From Ramlibacter humi (GTDB lineage: Bacteria; Pseudomonadota; Gammaproteobacteria; Burkholderiales; Burkholderiaceae_C): a stretch of DNA of 64,000 bases. This document shows, piece by piece, positions 21,301 to 30,500 of the stretch (the stretch's first letter is position 1; each line of letters starts with the position of its first letter). Made by a program: the position numbers and the translations under genes. The stretch lies in contig NZ_SMLK01000001.1 in the NCBI RefSeq assembly GCF_004681975.1, positions 620,001-684,000 of the forward strand, written 5' to 3'. Below the pieces are notes generated by a model. That model did not search any database. It was given only the letters and a program-made list of their open reading frames with translations, and was not told the DNA's origin.

Positions 21301-24300
21301 CAACATTGTGGTGGCCAACCAGGGCACCGGCACCAGCAGCATCGGTTCCAGCGCCAACGTCGGCGACTTCTCCGACTTCAACGGCACCCTGGCGCTCAAC
21401 CGCGCCACGACCCTGACCGACCAGACCGGCGACCCCGTCCGGCGCACGACTTTCGACGGCGTGATCAGCGGCAACGTCGGCACGCTCACGATCGCCTCCA
21501 CCGGCGGCGGCCGCGTCGCGTTCTTTGGACCGTCCGCCAACACGTTCACCGGCAACGTCCAGGTCACCGGCGCGGGCACCGTGTTCCAGACCAATGCTTC
21601 CGCCGACCACATCCCGAATGCCGCCAGCGTAGACATCGGCGCGGGCAGCGAGTGGCGCCTGGTCGTCGACGGCACCAGCCAGACGGAAACGATCAACGCC
21701 CTGACCGGCACGGGCACTTTGAACGCCTACCAGGTCGGCCCCGGCGTTTCGGCCAAGCTGGTGCTGGGCAGCGCCGGCGGCACGGGCACCTTCAGCGGTT
21801 CGATCAACGAAAGCGGAGGCGCGGTGCTGTCCATCGAACAGGCCGGCGGCACACAGACCCTGGCGGGCGCCAACAACTACTCCGGCACGACCACCGTTTC
21901 CGGCGGCACGCTGGTGCTCGACACGGCGATCGGCTCGACCACCGTCGGCGTGACGGGCGGCACCCTGAAGCTGGGCGCCAGCGACGTGCTGGCCGACGCC
22001 GCGACCGTCTCCGTCAGCAGTGGCGCTTCGCTGGACATGAACGGCAAGACCGACACGGTCGCGACGGCCAACATCGATGGCACGCTGGCGAGCACCGGCA
22101 CGCTGACCGCGACGACCTACAACCTGAACGGCGCGACCATCAACGCCAACCTGGGCGCGGGCACGCTGAACAGCGATGGCGCGGTGGCGATGAACGGAAC
22201 GGCCGGCGCCACGGTGGTGAACGTCAACACCGGCACGCTGACGCTGGGCTCCAACGACCGCCTGGCCGACGCGGCCACGGTGGCCGTCGCTTCCGGCGCT
22301 TCGCTGGACATGAACGGCAAGACCGACACCGTCGGCACGGCCAACCTCAACGGCACGCTGGCCAACACCGGCACGCTGACGGCGACGACCTACAACCTGA
22401 ACGGCGCGACCATCAACGCCAACCTGGGTGCGGGCACGCTGAACAGCGACGGAACCGTGGCGCTGAATGGCACGGCCGCCGCGACGGCGGTCAACGTGAA
22501 GACCGGCACGCTGACGCTGGCCGGCACGGCCAACCGCCTCACGGGCGCGGGCGCCGCCATCGACATCTCGGCCGGCGCGGCGCTGGACACGGGCAGCGCC
22601 ACGCAGGCGCTGGGCGGTGGCACAGGTGCCGTCACCAACGCGGGCACGCTGACGACCGGCAACGCCATCACGGCAGCCAGCATCGCGGGCACGGGCGCCG
22701 CGGTGCTGGGCGGCAACGTCACGACGAGCGGCGCCCAGACGTACGGCAGCACCACGCTCAACACCGACGCGACCCTGCAGTCCACGGGCAACGCGGTGAT
22801 CGCGCTGGGCTCGTCGGTCAGCGCCGCGGGCAAGAACCTGACGCTGACCACGACCGGCGGTGCGACGAGCACCGGCGCCGTGAGCGTCGCCGGCCTCGCG
22901 ACCACCGCGGGCACCGGCCTCACGGCCGACAGCGTGGCGACCACCGCGGCGGCTTCGCTGGGCGGCAACGTGACGACTTCGGGCGCCGCGGGCCAGAGCT
23001 ACCACTCGACCACGCTGACCGGCAACGTCACGCTGGATGCGGGCGCGGGCAACCCCGTCAGCCTGGGCATCGTCACGGGCGCCGGCAACGACCTGTCGGT
23101 CACCAGCGGCGACGCGGCGATCGCCGGCACGGCCAGCAACCTGGGCGCGCTGAACGTCACCGGCGGCCTGACCACCGGCGGCGCGATCGGCGCCGACACC
23201 GTCACGGTCGGTGGCCTGGCCACGCTGGGCGGCAACGTCACCACCGCAGCGGGCCAGACCTACACCGGCGGCGTGGCGCTGAACGCCAACGCGGTCCTGA
23301 AGGACACCGCCAACACGGCGATCGACCTGGGCACCGGCGTGGCCGGCACCGGCAAGAACCTGACGCTGACCACCACCGGCGGTGCGACGGGCACGGGCGC
23401 CGTCACGGTGGCGGGCCTGACGACCAACGGCGCGCTGCAGGCAGGGAGCGTGACGGCCACCGGCACGGCCACGCTGGGCGGCAACGTCACCACGACGGCC
23501 GGCGGCCAGAGCTACGGCGCGACCACGCTGGCGGCCAACGCCACGTTGTCCGACACCGCGAACAAGGCCATCAGCCTGGGTGCCGCCACGGGCGCGTTCG
23601 ACCTGACGCTCACCACCACCGGCGGCGCGGCGGCGACGTCGATCAACGGCATCAACAACCTGAAGCAGACCAACGGCGGCCTGGCGGTGACCGGCCTGGT
23701 GGGCGTGACGGGCGACATCGACGTGTCGAGCGGCACGCTCGGCGTCGGCGCCACCACGTCGGCGGTGAACATCACCGCGGCCAACGCCACGCTGACGGGC
23801 AACGCCAACGCCACCGGCAACGTCACGACCACCGGCAACCTCACCACCGGCGGCACGCTGGCGGCGAACAAGGTGGCCGTCACCGGCACCAGCAGCCTGG
23901 GCGGCAACGTCACGACGGCGGCGGGCCAGACCTACACCGGCGCCGCCACCCTGACCGGCGGCGTGACGCTGACCGACTCGACCAACAGCGCCATCAACGT
24001 CGCCACCAGCCTGGCCGCCGGCGGCAACAACCTGGCGATCGTCAGCACCGGCACGACCACGCTGACCAACGCCACCGGCATCGGCACGTTCACCGCGGGC
24101 ACGAACGGCACCACCAACGGTTCGATCACCGCCACGGCGTACAACCTGAACGGCGGCACCGTGAACGCGACGCTCGGCGCGGGCACGCTGAACCAGCAGT
24201 CCGGCACGACGACGCTGAACGGCACGTCGGCCGCCGGCGCGGTCAACGTCAACGGCACGCTGCTGCTGGGCGCCGCCGAGCGCTTGAGCAACTCGGCCGC

Positions 24301-25600
24301 GGTGTCCATGGCAGGCACGCTGGACCTGCAGGGCTTCAACGAGACCGTCGGCTCGGCGGCCCTGAACGGCGGCACGATCGCGGGTACCGGCACGCTGACC
24401 GCGGGCACGTACACCGCGAACAGCGGCACGGTGAACGCCAACCTGGGCGCGGGCACGCTGACGCAGGCCGCCGGCACCACGGCGCTGAACGGCACGTCCG
24501 CCGCTTCGACGGTGAACGTGAACGGCGGCACGCTGCAGCTGGGCGGCAGCAACCGCCTGACCAACGCGTCGGCGGTCAACATCGGCGCGGCGGGCACGCT
24601 GAACACGGGCGCCTTCGCGCAAACGCTGGGCACTGCGGCGGTCACCAACAGCGGTGCCCTCGTCGCCGGCGGCGACTTCAGCGCGGGCAGCATCAACAGC
24701 GACGGCACGGCCAACTTCGCGGGCAACGTCACGGCCACGGCCGCCGACGTGACCCTCAATGGCCCGACGACCCTGGCAGCCAACACCACGGTGAAGGCGG
24801 TCACCAGGATCGAGATCGGCCACTCCCTGCCGCCGCTGACGGTGAGCGCCTCGAAGCTGCGCGCGCAGCAACTGGCGGCCACCAGCCCGGCGCAGATCCA
24901 GATCGGCAACAACGTGACCTTCCAGCTCACCGGCAACGGCACGGTGGAAGTCGGCGGCGATTTCGCCGGCGGCACTTCGGTGACGGCGCCGGGCGCCACG
25001 CAGGTCAGCCTGACCGACTACTCCGCGGCCACCGCCTTCAAGGTGAACCAGGCCCAGCTGGCCTCCACCGGCACGCTGTACCTCACCTCGGCGGGCGGCA
25101 TGACGGTGGACGCGGCCAATCTCTCGCAGGTGGGCACGCTGAACGCGGCCACCAACAACGGGCCGCTGATGTTCCTGAATTCGCAGGCGCCGCACAACGG
25201 CCAGCCGGGCATCCTGGCCAACCAGATCCACCTGGCCGTCAACGGCGGGAACCTGAACACCACGGCGGACCCGATGTACATCAACGCGGGCACCGGCAAC
25301 CTCTCGGTGACCATCAGCGCCACGTCCGATGCCTTCCTGGCCGGCAACGTGGCCGCCGACGCGATCACCCGCCTGGCCCTGGCCGGGTCGGCCGACGCGG
25401 TGGGTGCGGGCCGCGCCGAGATGGTCCGCGACTTCCTGCGCGAGCTGAAGAGGGCGGTGGGCGTGGGCGCGGTGGAGGACCTGGTGACGTTCGGCAGCAC
25501 CGACATGGAAGGCATCACGGCGCCGCTGGCGTTCCGCAGCCTGGCCATCAAGGCGCCCAAGTGCGTGGCGGAGCAGGCCAACGGCCAGCCTTGCCAGTAA
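15338..25600 (+). CDS. TpsA1 giant filamentous-haemagglutinin-family exoprotein
   Basis: This 3420-aa secreted protein starts at an ATG with GAAGGAAG upstream. Residues 1-56 form an extended signal peptide (charged RTVIVQITRKLRATYRIRTGR, then a hydrophobic stretch ending VLA-QLPTG). Residues about 57-300 are the TPS secretion domain with SSIFGTLSANGQVFLVNPAG and FAPGAQVNVGGLIATTLN. The long middle is Gly/Thr/Asn/Ser-rich beta-helix repeat. It includes four autotransporter-associated motifs of type LSGTNTYTGGTTVSGGTL near residues 1200, 1386, 1930 and 2176. The C-terminus has a helical patch (EMVRDFLRELKRAVG) and ends with two cysteines nine residues apart (C3409, C3419). It is probably an adhesin or matrix protein; its target is unknown. 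Confidence 0.93.
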   Translation: MTTSPTSRTARRQSFRTVIVQITRKLRATYRIRTGRLFSRLLAALVGMYSSLVLAQLPTGMTVQSGQASATTSGSAMVVNQGTNKAILDWQTFSIGAGNSVQFVQPSSSSVALNRVVGGDVSSIFGTLSANGQVFLVNPAGVYFAPGAQVNVGGLIATTLNINNNDFLNGKYVFEGSSGASVVNNGLIRAGYVALAGAQVSNAGTIEANGGSVGLLAGSRVSVDASGAGLVKFSVDAAAVNAAASNSGTIVAEGGQVLMAAQAVGDTLATVINQSGVIRANSAADRNGVITLSGGGTGIVKVSGTLEAKGDDAGEKGGTVKVLGDRVGLMAGANVDVSGDAGGGTALVGGNFQGKGAEQNASSAFMATGASIHADAGSRGDGGQVVVWSDGSTAVGGTITARGGAAGGNGGSVETSGKGRLVVAETARVDTTAAKGATGTWLLDPVDIVVAATGAAALGDVDEFSDSAAGEPATIAAGTINGAASTVVLQATGDITFSSSVGMTNSGVGLTVMAGHDINVNASISTTNGSVILSANDQTAGSGAVGTGRVAVGAAIDAGSAGVSISNHGSSNANLLGSSITGGGGVTITGASTLTGATSLSGSVISIGDVSGPQTLSLTAAGGVTAGSISGVNSLVTSLNTSVLAADVSVATASLGGNLTATTGNIAVGTSTTLTADSAITANLGAGTVSLGAVTGNGKSLTLTGDATVGVTSGVGVLAANESLTTTGSVSATSLTVAGAATLGGNVTTSGGQSYWNGAAVNATATLKNTAAGGITVTGVLDATGQSLTLDSVSGLAGSTGNLAAGSLTTTVGTKLSAANLTVTGAASLGGDVSTSAGQSYGSTTITGTAQLKDTGASMSLGNVSAVGQSLTLTVGGAGATAGTVTAGALTTSNGTNLTATSVSVAGAASLGGNVTATTGNLSFGSTKLTSGSTLSANGGAGTIGTGVVTGGAKNLTLNGVATLDTTSGVGALVANQSLKTTGTVSAGSVTVTGAATLGGNVTTSTGQSYNGGATLNAAAITLTDSGNSAITVGSGLTGGGNDLAIVSSGTTSLTNATGIGTFTAGTNGTTNGSITATTYSLNGGTVNASLGTGTLNSAGATTLNGTSGAATVNVNSGTLTLGANDRLADAAAVSVTGAATLNLGSHSDTVGAVTLANGTISNGTLTGSGYTVNNGTISANLAGTGSLFKQTGGVVTLTGANTYSGGTTVSGGKLVVQNSVLPGGNVSIASGTILQYDNQTGGQLLLKPGTYTGTGTLQFTGNGGSSTVIGNSGPTVINLSAGGLVDIASGTVWGSSAGQGIWTNNQGDLNIAAGATFDTFEGVVKVNALNGAGTLQGGWSGPVTMTVGVAGGGGTFSGVIQDNNAGSGSLGALALQKVGSGTQILSGTNTYTGGTTVSGGTLQLSGGNAIVDTGSVAVASGATLDVSASETIGTLTSAGTVSGAGTLTAGTYNLNGGAVVSGALGGGTLNSNGAVALNGTAAATAVNVQSGTLTLGGTSDRLTGADAAIDISSGATLDTGSATQALGGGTGAITNAGAFKTGAAVTAASITGAGAASLGGNVTTTGNQGYSSTSLTADSTLSANAGAGTIGTGTVTGGGKNLTLTGVATIGVTSGVGALMANQSLVTSSTVDAASVAVTGAATLGGNVTTTGNQSYGSTTLAADSTLSANSGTGTIGTGAITGAGKNLTFTGAATIGATLGVGALVANQSLATTNAVSAASVSVTGAATIGGNVSTSAGQTYTGGATLSAAAVTLMDSANSNITVATGLTGGGNDLAIGSSGTTSLANASGIGTFTAGTNGTTNGSVTATTYNVNGGTVNAALGTGTLNTDGTVTLNGASSATTVNVKTGALTLGAAERLADTAAVTLSGTTLNLGGAETIGSLSGSGAVALGGNTLTTGGATNTAFSGTISGVGGSLVKRGSGSFALSGNNTYTGGTTISAGTVLIRNKSALGTGTVTLNDASTGASNTALLIDASGINGVNGLANNIVVANQGTGTSSIGSSANVGDFSDFNGTLALNRATTLTDQTGDPVRRTTFDGVISGNVGTLTIASTGGGRVAFFGPSANTFTGNVQVTGAGTVFQTNASADHIPNAASVDIGAGSEWRLVVDGTSQTETINALTGTGTLNAYQVGPGVSAKLVLGSAGGTGTFSGSINESGGAVLSIEQAGGTQTLAGANNYSGTTTVSGGTLVLDTAIGSTTVGVTGGTLKLGASDVLADAATVSVSSGASLDMNGKTDTVATANIDGTLASTGTLTATTYNLNGATINANLGAGTLNSDGAVAMNGTAGATVVNVNTGTLTLGSNDRLADAATVAVASGASLDMNGKTDTVGTANLNGTLANTGTLTATTYNLNGATINANLGAGTLNSDGTVALNGTAAATAVNVKTGTLTLAGTANRLTGAGAAIDISAGAALDTGSATQALGGGTGAVTNAGTLTTGNAITAASIAGTGAAVLGGNVTTSGAQTYGSTTLNTDATLQSTGNAVIALGSSVSAAGKNLTLTTTGGATSTGAVSVAGLATTAGTGLTADSVATTAAASLGGNVTTSGAAGQSYHSTTLTGNVTLDAGAGNPVSLGIVTGAGNDLSVTSGDAAIAGTASNLGALNVTGGLTTGGAIGADTVTVGGLATLGGNVTTAAGQTYTGGVALNANAVLKDTANTAIDLGTGVAGTGKNLTLTTTGGATGTGAVTVAGLTTNGALQAGSVTATGTATLGGNVTTTAGGQSYGATTLAANATLSDTANKAISLGAATGAFDLTLTTTGGAAATSINGINNLKQTNGGLAVTGLVGVTGDIDVSSGTLGVGATTSAVNITAANATLTGNANATGNVTTTGNLTTGGTLAANKVAVTGTSSLGGNVTTAAGQTYTGAATLTGGVTLTDSTNSAINVATSLAAGGNNLAIVSTGTTTLTNATGIGTFTAGTNGTTNGSITATAYNLNGGTVNATLGAGTLNQQSGTTTLNGTSAAGAVNVNGTLLLGAAERLSNSAAVSMAGTLDLQGFNETVGSAALNGGTIAGTGTLTAGTYTANSGTVNANLGAGTLTQAAGTTALNGTSAASTVNVNGGTLQLGGSNRLTNASAVNIGAAGTLNTGAFAQTLGTAAVTNSGALVAGGDFSAGSINSDGTANFAGNVTATAADVTLNGPTTLAANTTVKAVTRIEIGHSLPPLTVSASKLRAQQLAATSPAQIQIGNNVTFQLTGNGTVEVGGDFAGGTSVTAPGATQVSLTDYSAATAFKVNQAQLASTGTLYLTSAGGMTVDAANLSQVGTLNAATNNGPLMFLNSQAPHNGQPGILANQIHLAVNGGNLNTTADPMYINAGTGNLSVTISATSDAFLAGNVAADAITRLALAGSADAVGAGRAEMVRDFLRELKRAVGVGAVEDLVTFGSTDMEGITAPLAFRSLAIKAPKCVAEQANGQPCQ
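22020..22500 (+). repeat. Direct repeats with 273-base period in tpsA1
   Basis: The segment beginning GACGACCTACAACCTGAACG at 22111 recurs at 22384, exactly 273 bases (91 codons) later. The segment encoding LDMNGKTDTV recurs with the same spacing (22033 and 22306). More diverged copies lie at about 19690 and 20770. These are in-frame beta-helix repeats that could recombine. Confidence 0.75.
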
Positions 25601-25627
25601 ACGGGCTCGGGGGTTTTTCCAGCCTCA

Positions 25628-25654
25628 GGGGCGCCTTCGGGCGCCCTTTCTTTT
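25628..25654 (+). terminator. Rho-independent terminator after tpsA1
   Basis: The stem GGGCGCC / GGCGCCC encloses a TTCG tetraloop (25629-25646) and is followed by TTTCTTTT. It lies 28 bases after the tpsA1 stop and before the tpsB2 promoter. The two TPS pairs are therefore probably separate transcription units. Confidence 0.88.
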
Positions 25655-25713
25655 GGCCCGGCGCCATGACTTCATGCCAGCCTGACGGGCTCGCCCGAAA
25701 GATGTAAATAGGT

Positions 25714-25741
25714 TTGACACTTTGGTAAATGAATGTAAGAG
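25714..25741 (+). promoter_or_regulatory. Predicted sigma-70 promoter of tpsB2-tpsA2
   Basis: TTGACA (25714-25719), a 16-base spacer and TAAGAG (25736-25741) match the tpsB1 promoter in sequence and spacing. Shared blocks are TTTGACAC, GTAAA and ATGTAA. A second ATGTAA lies just upstream at 25702. The predicted start is about 30 bases before the tpsB2 TTG codon. Confidence 0.6.
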
Positions 25742-25777
25742 TCTTTAAGCAAACCGCTTAAGGCGGAGGAGGGACTC

Positions 25778-27478
25778 TTGCCACACGCCCCACGTGCAGC
25801 CGCAGCCATCGCCGTTGCGCTGGCGTTCCCCATCGCCGCCCAGCAGGTCCGTCCCGACGCCGGGACGCTTCTCGAACCGCGGCAGGCGCCCGCGGTGCCG
25901 GCGCCGGGCGGCCCGCCTTCGGCCGTGCTGCCGCAGCCACCCGCCGCGGCACCGATCGACAAGTCCATCCAGGTGGTGCCCAGCGCCTTCGTGATCGAGG
26001 GCAACACGATCTACAAGGATGCCGAACTGCAGCCCCTGGTGGCGGATCTCGTGGGCAAGCCGGCGGACATGGAGCAACTGCTGCAGGCCGCGCAGGCGGT
26101 GCGGCGCTACTACCGCGAGCGCGGCTACCTGCTCACCGAGGTGTACCTGCCCGAGCAGCAGCTGCCGCTGTCCGGCGGGCCGGTGAAGCTGCAGGTGCTG
26201 GAAGCGCGTGTCGGCAAGGTGGCGGTGAAGGTGGAAGGCGAGGGCATCAGCGAGCCGCTGGCCGCCGCCATCGTCAACACCCACCTGCGCAGCGGCGACG
26301 CCATCACCGAGAAGCTGCTGGACAAGCCGGTGCTGCTGCTTCGCGACCTGATCGGCTTCGAGGCCACCGCGGCGGTGGAGCCCGGCACCAACGCGGGCGA
26401 GGCCGACGTCACGGTCCTCGTGAAGTCCGCCGGGCCCAGGGCGGACGGCCTGGTCGGCGCGGACAACTTCGGCGTGCGCTCCGCCGGCCAGTGGCGCGCC
26501 TTCGGCAACGCCAACCTGAACAACGTCACCGGCCACGGCGACGTGGCCAGCGTGCGCGTGCAGCAAGGCGAGCGATCCGCTTCGCAGCTGTACCGCCTGG
26601 GCTACAGCGCCACGGTGGGCGGCTACGCCACCAAGCTGGGCCTGAACGCGACCCGCACCGAATACGAACTGGGCAAGCAGTTCGCGGCGCTGGGCGCTTC
26701 CGGGCGGGCCGACATCCTGGGCGCCAGCCTCACGCAGCCCCTGATCCGCTCGCGCGTGAGCAACCTGCTGGCTTCGCTGACGTACGAGCACAAGTCGCTG
26801 ACGGACATGACCACCTTGCCGCCCTCCACCGCGGACCGCAAGGTGGACAGCTGGCGCGGCAGCCTGCTGGGCAACTTCGTCGACGAAGCGCTGGGCGCGT
26901 CGTTCAACAGCTACGCGGTGCACTACACGGCGGGCCGCGTGAAGATGGACAACGCCACCTTGGCGCTGGACCAGGGCGCCACCGGGCTGCGCACCGCGGG
27001 CGGCTACGAGAAGCTGAACTTCGAGTACCTGCGCACGACCTTCGTCTCGGCCGCGGGCCGCGTGAGCCTGTCGGTTCAAGGCCAGCTGGCCAGCAAGAAC
27101 CTCACGTCCGCCGAGAAGATCGGCCTGGGCGGCCCCGCCGGCGTGCGCGGCTACCCCTCGGGCGAGGCGGTGGGCGACAGCGGCACCGTCGTGCAGCTGG
27201 AATACAGCCACCAGCTGCCCGAAACCTTCGGCGTTCCGCTGCGCGCCAGCGCGTTCTACGACTGGGGCCGCATCAAATACAACGAGGGCACCATCCCGGC
27301 CGCCTTCGGCGCCATCACCAACAGCGAGTCGCTCAGCTCCGTGGGGCTGGGCCTCACGGCCGGCACGTACGGCGACTGGCTGGTGAGCGCGCAGCTCGCC
27401 TGGCGCCTGGACCGCGCGCCCGCCTCCGATCCGGACAAGCGTCCGAGGTTCTGGTTCTCCCTGCAGAAGTGGCTCTGA
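25778..27478 (+). CDS. TpsB outer-membrane transporter 2 (ShlB/FhaC/HecB family)
   Basis: This 566-aa paralogue of TpsB1 again begins with TTG after a strong GGAGGAGGGA site. The short signal peptide ends near PIAA-QQVRPDAG. The POTRA-type domain (FVIEGNTIYKDAELQPLV, RRYYRERGYLLTEVYLPEQ) and barrel with GVRGYPSGEAVGDSG are conserved almost residue for residue with TpsB1. The final strand is WFSLQKWL. It should secrete TpsA2, encoded 61 bases downstream. Because both TpsA secretion domains are nearly alike, cross-use of the two transporters is possible. Confidence 0.95.
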   Translation: MPHAPRAAAAIAVALAFPIAAQQVRPDAGTLLEPRQAPAVPAPGGPPSAVLPQPPAAAPIDKSIQVVPSAFVIEGNTIYKDAELQPLVADLVGKPADMEQLLQAAQAVRRYYRERGYLLTEVYLPEQQLPLSGGPVKLQVLEARVGKVAVKVEGEGISEPLAAAIVNTHLRSGDAITEKLLDKPVLLLRDLIGFEATAAVEPGTNAGEADVTVLVKSAGPRADGLVGADNFGVRSAGQWRAFGNANLNNVTGHGDVASVRVQQGERSASQLYRLGYSATVGGYATKLGLNATRTEYELGKQFAALGASGRADILGASLTQPLIRSRVSNLLASLTYEHKSLTDMTTLPPSTADRKVDSWRGSLLGNFVDEALGASFNSYAVHYTAGRVKMDNATLALDQGATGLRTAGGYEKLNFEYLRTTFVSAAGRVSLSVQGQLASKNLTSAEKIGLGGPAGVRGYPSGEAVGDSGTVVQLEYSHQLPETFGVPLRASAFYDWGRIKYNEGTIPAAFGAITNSESLSSVGLGLTAGTYGDWLVSAQLAWRLDRAPASDPDKRPRFWFSLQKWL

Positions 27479-27539
27479 GCGAGCGCGCTTCCGCCCCCTG
27501 TACCCCCAGCACGACCCTCTCTCCGCCCCGAGGTTCCCC

Positions 27540-30500
27540 ATGAAGCCGTCCCGCACCAGCCGCCGTCCCAGCATCCGAACCGTCATCGTCCAGATCTCGC
27601 GAAAGCTGAAGGCGACCTACCGGCTGCGATCCGGCCGCCTGTTCTCGCGGCTGCTGGCGGCGCTGCTCGGCGCGCTGGTGAGTTCGCTGGCGCATGCGCT
27701 GCCGCAGGGCGGGGTGGTGCAGTCGGGCACGGTGACCATCAACACGCCGAGTTCCAGCTCGATGGTGCTGAACCAGGGGACCAACAAGGCGATCATCGAC
27801 TGGCAGGGCTTTTCCATCGGCGCGGGGCAGTCGGTGCAGTTCGTGCAGCCGGGGGCTTCGTCGGTCGCGCTGAACCGGGTGGTGGGGCAGGACGTCTCGT
27901 CGATCTTCGGCACGCTGAGCGCCAATGGCCAGGTGTTCCTGGTGAACCCCGCGGGCGTGTACTTCGCGCCGGGCGCGCAGGTGAACGTGGGCGGCCTGAT
28001 CGCCACCACGCTGAACATCAACAACCAGGACTTCCTGAACGGCAAGTACACGTTCAGCGGGCCCAGCGGCGCGAGCGTCGTCAACAACGGCATGATCCGC
28101 GCCGGCTACGTGGCGCTGGCGGGCGCGCAGGTGGCGAACGCCGGCACCATCGAAGCCAACGGCGGCTCGGTGGGCCTGCTGGCCGGCTCGCGCGTGTCGG
28201 TGGACGCCAGCGGCGCGGGGCTGGTGAAGTTCTCGGTGGACGCGGCGGCCGTCAACGCGGCCGCGACCAACACCGGCACCGTCGTCGCCGACGGCGGCCA
28301 GGTGCTGATGGCCGCGCAGGCCGTGGGCGACACGCTCGCCACGGTCATCAACCAGGCCGGCGTCATCCGCGCCAACAGCATGTCGCAGCAGAACGGCGTC
28401 ATCGTGCTGAGCGGCGGCAATACCGGCGTCGTGAAGGTGAGCGGCACGCTGGAAGCCAGGGGCGCGAATGCCGGCGAGACCGGCGGGACGGTGAAGGTAT
28501 TGGGCGATCGCGTGGGGCTGATGGCCGGCGCGAACGTGGACGTCAGCGGCGATGCCGGCGGCGGCCAGGTGCTGGTGGGCGGCAATTTCCAGGGCAAGGG
28601 ACCGGAGCAGAACGCGACCGTCACTTACGTCGACAAGGACGCGGGCATCCACGCCGACGCCGGCACGTCCGGCGACGGCGGCAAGGTGATCGTCTGGGCC
28701 GACGACACGACCCGCTACGGCGGCCAGATCAGCGCCAGGGGCGGCGCCGGCGCCGGCAATGGCGGCTTCGCGGAGGTCTCGGGCAAGCAAAGCCTGGTGT
28801 TCGACGGCACGGCCGACCTGGCCGCGCCGGTGGGCCAGACCGGGACGCTCCTGCTGGATCCGGCGGACATCACCGTCCAGACCAAGGGCACCGCCGTGTA
28901 CGCGGATGTCAGCACGTTCGCCGCGCAGTCCGGAACCTCGCAGACGATCGATCCGACGACCCTGGCCTCGTTGAAGGCGAACGTCACGCTCCAGGCCACC
29001 AACAACATCACCATCACGGATGCGGTCACGCTGACGCAGGGCGGCGCGACGTTCACGGCGCAGGCGGGCAACAACATCAACGTCAACGCCGGGATCACCA
29101 CGAACAAGGGCGCCATTTCGCTGTCGGCCAACGATGTGGGCGGCACCAAGGGCAGCTCCACGGGATCGGTCACCGTCGCCGCCGCGCTGAGCACCGGCGC
29201 GACCGGCGCGGTGTCCATCACCAACTACAACAGCGGCACGGCCAACAGCATCGGCGCCAACATCACCGCGGGCTCCGGCATCACGATCACCGGCGGCACA
29301 TCCCTCACCGGCAACGTGACGATGAGCGGGGGCGCCGGCAACACGGTTTCGCTGGACACGGTGACGGGCGGCACCAAGAACCTGACCATCGGCACCGGCA
29401 ATGCCAGCCTGGCCGGCGGCACCGGGCTGGGGGCCCTTGCCGTCAGCGCAGGCACGCTCACGACCACGGGGGACCTCTCGGCCACCAGCGTCACCGTGAG
29501 CGGCGCCGCTACCCTGGGCGGCGACGTCGCGACGGCCGGAACGGGGACCAACGGCCAGAGTTACGGCAGCGTCAAGTTGTCGAGCAGCGCAGCCCTGAGC
29601 GACAGTGCCGACAAGGCGATCGTGCTGGGCACTTCCGTCGCCGGCGGCGGCAACGCCCTCACGCTGACCACCAAGGGCGGCGCAAGCAGCACCGGAGCGA
29701 TCGGCGGCGTGACGACGCTGACCACCGGATCGGGCACGAGCCTGAGCGCAGCCAGCGTCGCCACCACCGCGGGTGCCAGCCTGGGCGGCAACGTGACCAC
29801 CACCGCGGCGGCCGGGCAGAGCTACACGGCCACCACGCTGACCAATGACGTGACGCTGGCTTCGGGCGCGGCGGCCAACACCATCAAGCTGGGAGCGGTC
29901 ACCGGCGCGGGGAAGAACCTCACGGTGACCAGCGGCAACACCACGATCGCGAGCACGGCCAGCGATCTCGGTGCGCTGGCGGTGACCAACGCACTGACCA
30001 CCGGCGGTGCCGTGGGCGCCGCGAGCGTGAACGTGAGCGGCGCGAGCACGCTGGGCGGCAACGTGACCACCACGGGTGCCGCGGGCCAGACCTACACGGG
30101 CGGCACGACGCTGGGCGCCGACGTCACGCTGGCTTCCGGCGCGGCCGCCAACACCGTCAAGCTGGGCGCGGTCACTGGCGCGGGCAAGAACCTGACGGTC
30201 TCCAGTGGCGACACGACGATCGCCAGCACGGCCAGCAACCTGGGCGCCTTGGCGGTGACCCATGCGCTCACCACGGGAGGCGCCATCGGCGCGGCCAGTG
30301 TCAACGTGAGCGGCGCCACCACGCTGGGCGGCAACGTGACCACCACGGGTGCCGCAGGCCAGACCTACACGGGCGGCACGACGCTGGGCGCCAACGTGAC
30401 GCTGGCCTCCGGCGCGGCGGCCAACACCGTCAAGCTGGGCACGGTGACCGGCGCGGGCAAGAACCTGACGGTCTCCAGCGGTGACACGACGATCGCCAGC

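Noticed and set aside
15053-25231. Minus-strand open frame of 3392 codons opposite tpsA1
   Set aside because: Same composition effect as the frame opposite tpsA2; it also runs across the tpsB1-tpsA1 junction, which no real gene is likely to do.
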